Virus record (IMG/VR): IMGVR_UViG_3300032011_002358
Span: 1-20,363 of that record
Origin: a virus
DNA length: 20,363 bases
Strand: one strand, 5' to 3'
In this document: positions 8,931 through 15,664 of the stretch, one piece after another
Numbering within the stretch: position 1 is the first letter of the stretch
How the letters are laid out: each line of letters opens with the position of its first letter
Translations under genes and position numbers: made by a program
Notes under the pieces: model-generated
Database searches by the model: none
What the model was told of the DNA's origin: nothing
Seen by the model: only the letters and a program-made list of their open reading frames with translations

Positions 8931-8940
8931 ATATAAATAT
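8931..8940 (-). promoter_or_regulatory. Putative late promoter box upstream of the spike operon
   Basis: The coding strand reads GATATTTATATAC, 22 nt before the ATG at 8909, immediately after the terminator that ends the upstream transcript. A new promoter is needed here. The core ATATTTATA is shared with the gaps at 6657 and 19433. Its role as a promoter is inferred. Confidence 0.45.
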
Positions 8941-8947
8941 CACAAAC

Positions 8948-8975
8948 AAAAAAACCTCACTTTTTCAAGTGAGGT
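8948..8975 (-). terminator. Intrinsic terminator after the 78-aa membrane protein gene
   Basis: On the minus strand there is a perfect 9-bp stem ACCTCACTT / AAGTGAGGT with a GAAA tetraloop (+ strand 8954-8975), followed by seven T residues. It lies 32 nt after the stop codon at 9008. It separates the carbamoyltransferase/78-aa side from the baseplate genes. Confidence 0.92.
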
Positions 8976-9007
8976 CTTTCTATAATGTACATTTCTATTA
9001 CTAGCTA

Positions 9008-9244
9008 TTACGCCTTCTTTTTTAGAATGTGGTATAAAACGAATGCACCTACTAAACCTAATAGACCTTCGTTACTTAATGAACCTAATATACCCATAAT
9101 GTTATCCACTACTGATACTTCAGGCCAAAAAGGAATCGCTGCTCCCTTAAATAGTACTTCTAATACTACACCAAGCGCAATGATACTAATACCAATTTCT
9201 GTAAGTGATTTTGCCCAATCACCAATTTTATTTAGAAATTCCAT
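9008..9244 (-). CDS. Small two-TM membrane protein (holin candidate)
   Basis: This is a 78-aa protein with an amphipathic N-terminus (MEFLNKIGDWAKSL), TM1 at ~15-33 (GISIIALGVVLEVLF), a short loop with FWPEV, TM2 at ~57-74 (GLLGLVGAFVLYHIL) and a C-terminal KKK tail. It is isolated: a 150-nt gap lies upstream and a strong terminator downstream, and its AGAGGAGA SD sequence is among the best in the window, so it may be strongly expressed on its own. Size, two TM helices and a basic tail fit a class II holin, and the window also holds a muralytic enzyme about 3 kb away. There is no direct evidence for that role; a virion or superinfection-related membrane protein is equally possible. The antisense frame over it is a shadow. 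Confidence 0.82.
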   Translation of the reverse strand: MEFLNKIGDWAKSLTEIGISIIALGVVLEVLFKGAAIPFWPEVSVVDNIMGILGSLSNEGLLGLVGAFVLYHILKKKA

Positions 9245-9250
9245 ATTATC

Positions 9251-9258
9251 TCTCCTCT
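9251..9258 (-). promoter_or_regulatory. Strong Shine-Dalgarno site
   Basis: AGAGGAGA on the coding strand ends 6 nt before the ATG at 9244. It confirms the start of the 78-aa gene and stands out in a window where most starts lack a clear SD. Confidence 0.7.
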
Positions 9259-9270
9259 GTTTTAATTAAT

Positions 9271-9393
9271 TGTCAAATAACTTTTCCATATTACAAAACG
9301 TCGGACATGTCAACAATAACTATAGTATATATTAAATAAAAAGTATGATTTAGATTTTAACACCAAATGGGTAAACACTATCGAGTGTCAAAT
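9271..9393 (-). repeat. Three spaced TGACA-containing boxes in the gap before the 78-aa gene
   Basis: The coding strand of the 150-nt gap (9245-9394) holds AGTTATTTGACA (9271-9282), AGTTATTGTTGACA (9308-9321) and AGTATTTGACA (ending at 9386, starting inside the preceding stop region). Two contain full TTGACA-like -35 elements. The second could pair with TAATAT (9285-9290), though the spacer is only 14 nt. They may be promoters or operator half-sites; in such AT-rich DNA the similarity may be chance. Confidence 0.3.
9374..9389 (-). terminator. Possible weak hairpin after the carbamoyltransferase
   Basis: ACACT-CGAT-AGTGT forms a 5-bp stem with a 4-nt loop, starting 6 nt after the TAG stop and followed by TTTACCC on the minus strand. 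The stem is short and the T-run poor, so termination would be partial at best. Confidence 0.25.
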
Positions 9394-9394
9394 A

Positions 9395-11119
9395 CTAAAT
9401 AATCTTTTTTGTAATCAAAATATTGTCAATTACTAAATAATCCAAATCACAATTCATAAATGTATCAATTGCTTCTTGTGAATCTCTAACCATAGTTTGG
9501 TCTTTTAGATTAAATGATGTATTAAGTAGTATTGGATACTTTGTAATTTTTTGATATTCTTTTAATAGTGAATACATCTTAGGATTAAAATCCTTTTTTA
9601 AAGTTTGTACTCTTGCTGAACCATCAGTATGTGTAATCGCTGGTAGTTTTTTTCTGTGTACTGGTTTTACATTAACTATTTGATTCATATATGGTATTTC
9701 TATAGTAGGTGTAAAGAATTTTCCCATTTCAGCAAAAGTACACATTGGTGCAAATGGTCTAAATCCTTCTCTTTTCTTAACTACAGAATTAACTCTCTGT
9801 TTCATTTGTGGGTCTCTTGGGTCTGCTAATATAGAACGATTGCCCAATGCTCTAGCACCAAATTCTAATTTACCCTGAACCCATCCTATAATATTACCTT
9901 CAGAAATAAGTTTAGCTACTTTTGGTAATAATTTATTTTCAGAAATAGCTTCTATGAATATTCTATCTTCGTTTTCTTTACAAACTTTTACAATATCTAA
10001 TATTTTTTCACTTGGACCTAAGAATGGTGTGGTGTTATTAATACGTTCAGAGTTTGGATTACAATGATAATAAACATACAAAGCTGCTCCAATAGCAGAA
10101 CCAGCATCAGATGGAGCTGGTGGTATCCAAATATTATCAAATGGTGTTTGGTTTTGTATCTTACCATTAGCAGTTCCGTTATAAGCACATCCACCACTTA
10201 AACACAAATTTTTATTACCAGTTAAAAGATATAAATTATTTAATAAGTAAAAGAAAATCTCTTCATACTTTTGTTGGAGAATCAATGCTAAATCCTTATG
10301 AATTTGTTCAACAGGTTCATGTGGTAATCTATTTGGAATACCTAATAACTTAGATAAGTTTTTATTAAACATCATCTTATCTGAATAATGATAACTAAAG
10401 TAATCTAAGTTTAATTCATATCCTCCATTCTTTTTAGTAACCAAAGTATCGAACTTTGATGATAGTGATGAAAAACTTTTAGTATCTTCATTTCCATAAG
10501 GAGCTAATCCCATTACTTTGTATTCACCTTCATTTGGTTTGAATCCTAAAAAAGCAGTTATAGTAGAATATAACATACCCAACGAGTGTGGATATTTTAT
10601 AGATTGATGAGTATCTATTCCATATGGACTACCCGTTGCCATAACAGTAGTATCCCATTCACCAACACCATCTACTGAAAGTATAGATGCTGATTTAAAT
10701 GGAGAAGTGTAATAGCTATATGATAAATGAGATAGATGATGATTTCCCATCATAACATTTGCTTTTGGAAAATAACTTTTTAGAGCATAAAAAGAAGCTG
10801 CTTTCTTTTTCCATGCAAATATATTTTTATACCAATATTTTCTATATATCTTTTTATTCCTATCATCCTTTAGTATAGGGTTTTCATAGAAACAAACAAT
10901 TGCTATATTATCTTTGGTTATACCATTTTGTTTTGTAATCCACTCTATAGATTGAGTTGGAAACGAATTATCATGTTTTATTCCTGTAAATCTTTCTTCT
11001 TCTACAGCTGATAAAACCTTTCCATTATAAAGTAAAGCAACTGCTGAATCGTGATATCCATATGATATTCCTAATATGTATTTATCGTTAGTATCCATCC
11101 CCTTGCCAATATTCACCAT
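9395..11119 (-). CDS. Carbamoyltransferase, NodU/CmcH/TobZ family
   Basis: The family uses carbamoyl phosphate and ATP, through carbamoyl-adenylate, to carbamoylate a hydroxyl, usually on a sugar (NodU, TobZ) or antibiotic (CmcH). This 574-aa protein has full family length. The N-terminal ASKHA-type domain has ILGISYGYHDSAVALL (residues 15-30), EEERFTGIKHD (40-50), NHHLSHLSYSYYTSPF, with the paired histidines expected for metal binding, and LSVDGVGEWDTT. LCLSGGCAYNGTANG is also present. The C-terminal YrdC-like domain has GKLEFGARALGNRSILADPRDP and FRPFAPMC. An alternative start at 11098 (MDTNDKYILG) fits the family's usual short N-terminus and reduces the overlap with gp55 from 32 to 11 nt; I cannot decide between them. 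The acceptor is unknown; virion-linked glycans, host surface sugars or modified DNA are options. Confidence 0.93.
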   Translation of the reverse strand: MVNIGKGMDTNDKYILGISYGYHDSAVALLYNGKVLSAVEEERFTGIKHDNSFPTQSIEWITKQNGITKDNIAIVCFYENPILKDDRNKKIYRKYWYKNIFAWKKKAASFYALKSYFPKANVMMGNHHLSHLSYSYYTSPFKSASILSVDGVGEWDTTVMATGSPYGIDTHQSIKYPHSLGMLYSTITAFLGFKPNEGEYKVMGLAPYGNEDTKSFSSLSSKFDTLVTKKNGGYELNLDYFSYHYSDKMMFNKNLSKLLGIPNRLPHEPVEQIHKDLALILQQKYEEIFFYLLNNLYLLTGNKNLCLSGGCAYNGTANGKIQNQTPFDNIWIPPAPSDAGSAIGAALYVYYHCNPNSERINNTTPFLGPSEKILDIVKVCKENEDRIFIEAISENKLLPKVAKLISEGNIIGWVQGKLEFGARALGNRSILADPRDPQMKQRVNSVVKKREGFRPFAPMCTFAEMGKFFTPTIEIPYMNQIVNVKPVHRKKLPAITHTDGSARVQTLKKDFNPKMYSLLKEYQKITKYPILLNTSFNLKDQTMVRDSQEAIDTFMNCDLDYLVIDNILITKKII

Positions 11120-11819
11120 CTAAGTTTTCGTTAATTGACTCACCATCTAAAAATGAATTTAACATTTTCTTTTGATGCTGCTTCATAGTGTTTACTACTT
11201 TAGTGATGTAATGTGTTTTACAATCTGTCATTTCTCTAATCAACAAATACAAATGCTTCTTATTAAAGTTTTCAATATAATCTGCTCTTCTAAATAATTC
11301 TAATACGGCATCTGCAATTTGTATATCTCTCTTCTTTGTAAATACAAGTGTTAGATTTTTATCCCAATAAGATAACATTATTCTTCTAAATTCCGTAAAC
11401 TCATCATTTTGTTCTTTTTGATAAAAGTCATTTTCAGGATTCCAAGTTACAGGCATTTCTGATATTAGTTGGTTTTTTTGCCATCTCTTATAGTTTCCAT
11501 TATTATTTAATATTAAATAATTTTTTGCTATAATAGTAAAGTAAGAAAATGCTTTACCTCTTCCTTCTTTAAACATATGAATCTTTTCTACCATAGCAGA
11601 TACAACTTCTCTCTGAACATCCATCTTTGGTACATCAAAGTATGTAAACTTAAATGTATTCAATACATTTTCTGCTAATTTTTCAAAAGGATATTTTATC
11701 CCTTCATTGTATATCCTATTTTTTTCTTTATCATCGGTACATTTATTATAGGCAATAATAGCTTCTTGAGCTGGTGTACCAAAATACATTTTTGATTTTT
11801 TTCTTCTTGGTCTTGGCAT
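11088..11819 (-). CDS. 55: Late-transcription sigma factor gp55
   Basis: gp55 binds host RNA polymerase core and directs it to late promoters, with the sliding clamp as activator in T4. This 243-aa protein is longer than T4 gp55 (185 aa), mainly at the N-terminus. Recognisable parts are the MYFGTPAQEAIIAYN opening (residues 11-25), the VPKMDVQREVVSAMVEKI helix followed by GRGKAFSYFTIIAKNYLILNNN (region-2-like core contact, residues ~86-110), and the NYKRWQKNQLI stretch. The tail ends in a Trp/Gly-rich sequence; a hydrophobic-acidic clamp-binding end like that of T4 gp55 is not obvious. No gp33 co-activator is recognised in the window. The start lies 3 nt after the stop of the 88-aa gene. The 3' end overlaps the carbamoyltransferase start. 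Confidence 0.88.
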   Translation of the reverse strand: MPRPRRKKSKMYFGTPAQEAIIAYNKCTDDKEKNRIYNEGIKYPFEKLAENVLNTFKFTYFDVPKMDVQREVVSAMVEKIHMFKEGRGKAFSYFTIIAKNYLILNNNGNYKRWQKNQLISEMPVTWNPENDFYQKEQNDEFTEFRRIMLSYWDKNLTLVFTKKRDIQIADAVLELFRRADYIENFNKKHLYLLIREMTDCKTHYITKVVNTMKQHQKKMLNSFLDGESINENLDGEYWQGDGY

Positions 11820-11822
11820 ATT

Positions 11823-12089
11823 TTATCCTAAGTAATTTTGGTTTAATTTTTCAATTATAGATTTGAGTTGTTGAAATACAGAACCCACTTCATCATCTGA
11901 TTCAAATGAACCTCTTAAATCAATTCGTTTCATTTCTTCTAATGTATCAGTTAGTGTTTGTGTTGTATTTAACACAACCTCTGATAACGTATCTTCCAAT
12001 TGTTCGTTTTGTTTGAGTAAATTCCTTACTCCATACAAAAGTACTAAATTAGATATTACGGATATTCCTAATAATATTTCTATAATCAT
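11823..12089 (-). CDS. Membrane-anchored small coiled-coil protein
   Basis: This is an 88-aa protein with an N-terminal hydrophobic helix (residues ~3-22, EILLGISVISNLVLLYGV), then a helical stretch with heptads (residues 25-60) and a conserved-looking block LRGSFESDDEVGSVFQQLK (58-76). Acidic FES-DDEVG blocks of this kind are familiar to me from small proteins of marine T4-like phages; no function is known to me. It sits 7 nt after the lysozyme gene and 3 nt before gp55. One TM followed by a coiled coil is also the architecture of an inner-membrane spanin, and its place right after the muralytic enzyme makes that worth testing. There is no lipobox partner (o-spanin) in the overlapping frames that I can see. 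Confidence 0.75.
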   Translation of the reverse strand: MIIEILLGISVISNLVLLYGVRNLLKQNEQLEDTLSEVVLNTTQTLTDTLEEMKRIDLRGSFESDDEVGSVFQQLKSIIEKLNQNYLG

Positions 12090-12096
12090 AACTTTT

Positions 12097-12666
12097 TTAA
12101 TTTAATTTAATATCGTATCCACTAAATTGAGCCATATACGATGTAATCTTAGTTCCGAATCCATCCTTAAAAACTTTTCCATTTTTAAAGTATCGTTTTA
12201 CAGAACCCTGTCCTCCAAGATGTGCAGCTGCCAATATACCACTTTCTGAGATGTACATACCATTAACAGTTTGTCCATCAAATACATCGATATACTTTTG
12301 AAGTTTTTCTTTGTTGTGTAGTAATAAAGCCATCATTGCTTCTTCTTGTAGTTGTGGGTTATTTAAGAATTCTTCTTTAGTTACTTTGAATCCTAATCCT
12401 TTTAAAGTACTTCTTCCAAATTGATACTTACCCATGTATCCCCATTTGTTTGTGATATTATATCTATTACCACTTTCTCTGAATCCAACATCTGTTAAGA
12501 ATCTTTCTAATTCTTCTTTTTGATGTTGTTTAATTTTATTTTCTCTTTCTATATCTCCAGCTATTTGTGCTTGAAGTTTATTAGAAGGTTGTTCAGCTAC
12601 CGATGAATCTATAACACCCATCGAGCAAAAGGTTGTCAATACTGACAACACTATAATTTTTCTCAT
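12097..12666 (-). CDS. Secreted lysozyme-fold muralytic enzyme (endolysin candidate)
   Basis: This is a 189-aa protein. Residues 1-24 are a signal peptide: MRK, hydrophobic core IIVLSVLTTF, probable cleavage after SSVA. After a charged helical linker, residues 55-189 form a transglycosylase/lysozyme-like domain: GFRESGNRYN (61-70, with E64 as the likely catalytic acid), GYMGKYQFGRSTLKGLG (76-92) and AAAHLGGQGSVKRYF (~136-150), the standard order in goose-lysozyme/SLT relatives. The expected action is cleavage of the peptidoglycan glycan strand in the periplasm. A signal peptide implies Sec export instead of release through a classical holin. The start at 12666 has a strong AAAAGGAGA SD 6 nt upstream and an 80-nt leader, so it opens a transcription unit with the 88-aa gene, gp55 and carbamoyltransferase. 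Confidence 0.88.
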   Translation of the reverse strand: MRKIIVLSVLTTFCSMGVIDSSVAEQPSNKLQAQIAGDIERENKIKQHQKEELERFLTDVGFRESGNRYNITNKWGYMGKYQFGRSTLKGLGFKVTKEEFLNNPQLQEEAMMALLLHNKEKLQKYIDVFDGQTVNGMYISESGILAAAHLGGQGSVKRYFKNGKVFKDGFGTKITSYMAQFSGYDIKLN

Positions 12667-12672
12667 AAGATT

Positions 12673-12681
12673 TCTCCTTTT
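12673..12681 (-). promoter_or_regulatory. Strong Shine-Dalgarno site of the muralytic enzyme gene
   Basis: AAAAGGAGA on the coding strand ends 6 nt before the ATG at 12666, fixing the start that gives a complete signal peptide. Confidence 0.7.
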
Positions 12682-12698
12682 GATTGATTATATTACTA

Positions 12699-12730
12699 CT
12701 AATATACAAAAAATATTTGATATATCCTAA
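12699..12730 (-). promoter_or_regulatory. Weak Bacteroidota-like promoter candidate before the muralytic enzyme
   Basis: The coding strand has TTAG, 20 nt, then TATATTAG, one mismatch from the -7 consensus TAnnTTTG and the same spacing as the better site upstream of uvsE. It lies in the 80-nt gap where a promoter is expected. The match is imperfect. Confidence 0.25.
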
Positions 12731-12746
12731 TTTTTTATCAATTATT

Positions 12747-13013
12747 TTAAGCTTCGCCCATTGGGCCGTAGTAAAGACCCTCCAAAACATCCTCATCTAA
12801 ATCTTTATTTAAGTCATATTTGACTTCTATTTCTTTAGCTTCTATGAGTAGTTTGCTATATTCCTTTGCTAGTTTTTTAAATAACTCTAAGTTTTGTTGT
12901 AAGGTTTCTGCAAGTTCTTCTTTGGTGAAGATTTTCTTTTCAATCAATAAATCAATTACACTCTGATTTATTAATGCATCATTTATATTTCTTTGATTTT
13001 CGTTATTTGACAT
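12747..13013 (-). CDS. Small helical protein of unknown function
   Basis: This is an 88-aa protein, predicted mostly helical: an N-terminal Asn-rich tail, a helix INQSVIDLLIEKKIFTKEELAE (residues ~16-37), then a long charged helix and a C-terminal tail ending LEGLYYGPMGEA. It overlaps the 86-aa gene by 11 nt, so the two are likely co-translated. It is the last gene before the 80-nt gap and has no visible terminator. Small helical proteins in T4-like late-control regions include the co-activator gp33, and the hydrophobic-acidic tail is loosely compatible, but I see no firm match and do not assign it. Confidence 0.7.
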   Translation of the reverse strand: MSNNENQRNINDALINQSVIDLLIEKKIFTKEELAETLQQNLELFKKLAKEYSKLLIEAKEIEVKYDLNKDLDEDVLEGLYYGPMGEA

Positions 13014-13263
13014 TTTTTGGTTCTGTTATCTCTCTTATTAGTTTTTTTAACTCATCGGTTGATTCATCTCCATAAACTAAATCACCAAATCCACTTTCTA
13101 TGGATTTTTGTTGATAACCTAAAGCTTGTGCTAATCTAACACAAACTACTTTGAATTCATTAATGTTCATATCATCAGGAACAGATAGTTCTACTTCATT
13201 TGCTTCCCTATTCAATTGTTTCTGATTATCTTCTTCCGTATATCTAAATATTAGCTTTCCCAT
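13003..13263 (-). CDS. Small conserved-looking phage protein
   Basis: This is an 86-aa protein. It opens with a beta hairpin (KLIFRYTEEDNQ), followed by VELSVPDDMNINEFKVVCVRLAQALGYQQKSIESGFGDL (residues ~25-63), a strand-loop-helix pattern that I associate with a small phage family of unknown function: 'VPDDMNIDEFK...VRLAxALGY'. The end is charged and helical. It lies 12 nt after the deformylase gene and overlaps the 88-aa gene. Nothing in the sequence points to catalysis; a small regulatory or protein-binding role is possible. A 68-codon antisense frame that starts inside its first codon runs mainly over the deformylase gene and is a shadow. Confidence 0.72.
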   Translation of the reverse strand: MGKLIFRYTEEDNQKQLNREANEVELSVPDDMNINEFKVVCVRLAQALGYQQKSIESGFGDLVYGDESTDELKKLIREITEPKNVK

Positions 13264-13275
13264 GTTTTCGTTTAA

Positions 13276-13896
13276 TTATAAGATTTCAGCTCCCATAGAA
13301 AGTAAGGGTTCTGCTTTTTTGTATTTCATAAATTCAGTATCTCCACTTGGTAACTTAACCATTACTCTTTCGTTTCTACCATATTTTTTATCAGTTTTTC
13401 TTTGGATATTGTATGCTCTAGCTGAATCAGTAATCAATATACCATCCAAGTGGTCTATCTCATGTTGAGCAACCACACATTCTAATAATCCCTCATCACC
13501 AAAGTAATTGTGACCTTCTGTACCAATCTTATCTGGCTCATCTGCTCCAAACTCAATCGTACCTAAGTTATCAGTTTCTACAGTTACAGAAACACTCCTA
13601 ACTGTATTCTTTGGTTTTCTCATTGTTTTGGGAAGTGATAAACAACTCTCAATATATTGAACTGCTTCTTCACTTCGTTTAACTATACGAGGATTAACTA
13701 ACACCAATGGGTCTTTTACACCAATAACACAAACTCGTTTGTTTACCCCAATCTGATTGGCTGATAATCCTAACCCTTTGTGATTTTTTAATTGTGTTAG
13801 TAAAGCTGCTCCAAGTACATCTTGCTCAGCTTTATTTTTTGGTAACTCCGTTAGTGGAGTTCGTAACTTACTTACATCTTGTACTATCTTAGTCAT
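13276..13896 (-). CDS. def: Peptide deformylase
   Basis: This enzyme removes the formyl group from the N-terminal methionine of nascent bacterial proteins. All three family motifs are present in this 206-aa protein: GLGLSANQIG (residues 41-50), ESCLSLP (83-89, metal ligand C85) and QHEIDHLDG (144-152, ligands H145 and H149, catalytic E146). Compared with short phage deformylases it has an insert of ~25 residues between motifs 2 and 3 (rich in Gly/Asp/Glu) and a C-terminal extension with a basic helix. Deformylases are known in marine T4-like phages, where they probably keep phage protein production going late in infection. The start overlaps the 77-aa gene by 8 nt. Confidence 0.95.
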   Translation of the reverse strand: MTKIVQDVSKLRTPLTELPKNKAEQDVLGAALLTQLKNHKGLGLSANQIGVNKRVCVIGVKDPLVLVNPRIVKRSEEAVQYIESCLSLPKTMRKPKNTVRSVSVTVETDNLGTIEFGADEPDKIGTEGHNYFGDEGLLECVVAQHEIDHLDGILITDSARAYNIQRKTDKKYGRNERVMVKLPSGDTEFMKYKKAEPLLSMGAEIL

Positions 13897-14122
13897 CGAA
13901 TAAATTTAATTGATTAATATTATTTACTAATTCTCTTTTGGTATAATCATCACCCATTCTTCTACGGGTTACAGTTTTACCACCATCAGGTGATTCAAAA
14001 ATCCAAGCTTTTTTATCAATAAACGCTTCTTGTATTTTTTTATTTTCCCAATACATTTCTCTTACTTTTCCTCCAAGCTCCATATCGTTTGGATATTGCT
14101 CTACTAATTTATCTATATTCAT
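13889..14122 (-). CDS. Small conserved-looking protein of unknown function
   Basis: This is a 77-aa protein. The N-terminal half is helical and the C-terminal half holds WIFESPDGGKTVTRRRMGDDY (residues ~40-60), which resembles a short beta hairpin with a basic triplet. I have the impression this pattern recurs in T4-like aquatic phages, but no function is known to me. It overlaps the deformylase gene by 8 nt, which suggests co-translation, and it is 7 nt downstream of the methyltransferase gene, so it is transcribed with the sugar-chemistry trio. No TM segment or signal peptide is present. Confidence 0.7.
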   Translation of the reverse strand: MNIDKLVEQYPNDMELGGKVREMYWENKKIQEAFIDKKAWIFESPDGGKTVTRRRMGDDYTKRELVNNINQLNLFDD

Positions 14123-14129
14123 ATTTTCT

Positions 14130-14810
14130 TTATTTTATAAAATAACTTATTCCTTGTGTTTTACTTTCAACAATATCTACAATAGGTAATTTTTTACCAT
14201 TTGTATATTTCCCATCTTTAAGATGTTGTATTAGTTTTGGTACATCTTCATTAGCTCCTTTACTATAAACAGTATCGTGGAAAGCTATAATACCACCTTT
14301 CTTAACAAGTGGGTGATACAAAAGAAAATCTGCTAAAGCTGATGCATAGGTGTGATTTCCATCTATAAATAAGAAATTTATATCGTTATGCTTTTCGTAA
14401 ACTTCTTCTACTATAGTTTCATCATTTGATAGTCCATTATAAAATACAGAACGTTCATCATTTAAAATAAATTTATTGTAAAACTTTTTAGTATTCCTAC
14501 CAAATTCTCTGATTCTTTCAAAGTTTTTTTCAACTGTAATTACTTTATCGAATAACTGTCTCCATAAAAAATGGGTACTACCAAAGTGACCTAATCCAAT
14601 TTCTAAACAAGTACCATTATTGTTATTTGTTTCAATAACTTTATCAACTAAAATTTCTAATTCTTTTTTAACTTGTTGAATTCCTTTTTCTTCATTTAAG
14701 TGATTGCTAAATATACAATGATATGGATTGTATTCATATTCAATGTAGTTTCCATCGCCTTTGTCAGAAACCCACTTATCTAAAAGATTAAATATTTCAG
14801 TTTTATTCAT
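14130..14810 (-). CDS. Class I SAM-dependent methyltransferase (Methyltransf_24-like)
   Basis: I choose the ATG at 14810 (226 aa, MNKTEIF...), because it overlaps the upstream stop as TAATG. A longer frame up to 14846 adds 12 residues inside the preceding gene. Motif I is LEIGLGHFGSTHFLW, followed by VITVEKN with the acidic residue that holds the ribose. Motif 'INFLFIDGNHTYASALADFLLYHPLVKKGGIIAFHDT' is the signature of the CmcI/Methyltransf_24 group, whose members act on sugars, macrolides and polysaccharides: IDGNH supplies the metal/acceptor Asp-His and GGIIAFHD the closing strand. The neighbours (nucleotidyltransferase and RmlC-like cupin) suggest sugar O-methylation. The acceptor is unknown. 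Confidence 0.85.
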   Translation of the reverse strand: MNKTEIFNLLDKWVSDKGDGNYIEYEYNPYHCIFSNHLNEEKGIQQVKKELEILVDKVIETNNNNGTCLEIGLGHFGSTHFLWRQLFDKVITVEKNFERIREFGRNTKKFYNKFILNDERSVFYNGLSNDETIVEEVYEKHNDINFLFIDGNHTYASALADFLLYHPLVKKGGIIAFHDTVYSKGANEDVPKLIQHLKDGKYTNGKKLPIVDIVESKTQGISYFIK

Positions 14811-15283
14811 TATTCTGCTATGTTTAAATATTTTTCTAATAACCAAGATGATGATTGTACTTTATCTCCCAATCCCCATACTGAATCTATTCCGTATGAA
14901 TTACATACATCGTTTTCTGGTGTAGTTGTTTCTGTTCTATCTCCACCATTACCGAATGCAACATTACCTTCCAACTCACCCCTTTTTTCAGTATGCCATT
15001 TATGTTTTGCATGGTCAATGAAATCAATTGCTGTATCATCTCCATGTATAAGTGGATTCATTACATAAACATAATCCACATCTCTTAATGATTCCATTAT
15101 AAACTTTCGTTCTCCTTCTTTCATAAAAGATTTACCTTTCTTTCTCCTTAACCAACTATCGTTGTTAAGTCCAATCCAAACTTCATCTGCTAACTTCTTA
15201 GCGTTTTGGATACATTCGATATGACCTTTATGTACAGGGTCAAATCCACCACTAATCAAAATTATTTTATATTTTTTACTCAT
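14810..15283 (-). CDS. Cytidylyltransferase-like nucleotidyltransferase
   Basis: This is a 157-aa protein with the start at 15283, because its ATG overlaps the cupin TGA as ATGA; a longer frame to 15301 is less likely. The fold is the HxGH class: IILISGGFDPVHKGHI (residues 7-22, with the H-K-G-H motif), EVWIGLNNDSWLRRKKGKSFM (34-54) and the C-terminal VQSSSWLL that takes the place of the ISTSxR motif. FGNGGDR at 110-116 is a further conserved segment. It resembles the glycerol-3-phosphate cytidylyltransferase/RfaE-C group, which activates a sugar or polyol phosphate by adding CMP or AMP. The substrate cannot be read from the sequence. The TAATG overlap with the methyltransferase couples the two. 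Confidence 0.86.
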   Translation of the reverse strand: MSKKYKIILISGGFDPVHKGHIECIQNAKKLADEVWIGLNNDSWLRRKKGKSFMKEGERKFIMESLRDVDYVYVMNPLIHGDDTAIDFIDHAKHKWHTEKRGELEGNVAFGNGGDRTETTTPENDVCNSYGIDSVWGLGDKVQSSSWLLEKYLNIAE

Positions 15284-15663
15284 TTGTTTTCTGTTTTCCA
15301 CTCTTCACCAAATGCACCTACTTCTTTTCTATGTTCATCTGATGGGTTGTATTTTTGTGTTACATAATATCCTAATATGGTACCTGGCTCCAATGCCTTA
15401 TATCCATGATAGATACCAGGTGGTATCTCTAATACTTGTGGGTTTTTATCTGATAGGTATTTAAATTCACACCCATCTTCTTCAGTTGCCCAACCAACTT
15501 TTAAACTTCCTTTTAAACAAATCCAATAATCGGTTTGTTTTTCGTGCTTATGCCAAGCTACAATATGCTCAGTTGAGTTAATATAAGATATATTTACTTG
15601 TCCTTTTTCTAAAGGAAATACATCTAATAATCTTTGTGCTCTATCATCTTCGTGATAATTCAT
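15280..15663 (-). CDS. RmlC-like cupin (sugar epimerase-like)
   Basis: This 127-aa protein has a single cupin barrel of the dTDP-4-dehydrorhamnose 3,5-epimerase (RmlC) style: AWHKHEKQTDYWICLKGSLKVGW (residues 36-58, with the paired His that form the base), VLEIPPGIYHGYKALEPGT (77-95) and YYVTQKYNPSDEHR (99-112), which is the usual 'P.G..HG' plus 'Y.t..Y' sequence order. Real RmlC enzymes are ~180 aa, so this is a minimal or related form and the epimerase call is not certain. It lies 1 nt after thyA and overlaps the nucleotidyltransferase by 4 nt (ATGA), so the trio is a tightly coupled block. Likely substrates are nucleotide sugars. Confidence 0.8.
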   Translation of the reverse strand: MNYHEDDRAQRLLDVFPLEKGQVNISYINSTEHIVAWHKHEKQTDYWICLKGSLKVGWATEEDGCEFKYLSDKNPQVLEIPPGIYHGYKALEPGTILGYYVTQKYNPSDEHRKEVGAFGEEWKTENK

Positions 15664-15664
15664 A

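Noticed and set aside
8985-9269. 94-codon open frame on the plus strand
   Set aside because: It is antisense to the 78-aa two-TM gene, which has a strong SD and terminator in the opposite direction.
12593-12796. 67-codon frame on the minus strand
   Set aside because: It overlaps the end of the 88-aa gene and the start of the muralytic enzyme in another frame, and covers the leader and SD.
14364-14371. TATAAATA on the plus strand inside the methyltransferase gene
   Set aside because: It is inside coding DNA, on the strand with no genes; such 8-mers are expected by chance in DNA this AT-rich.
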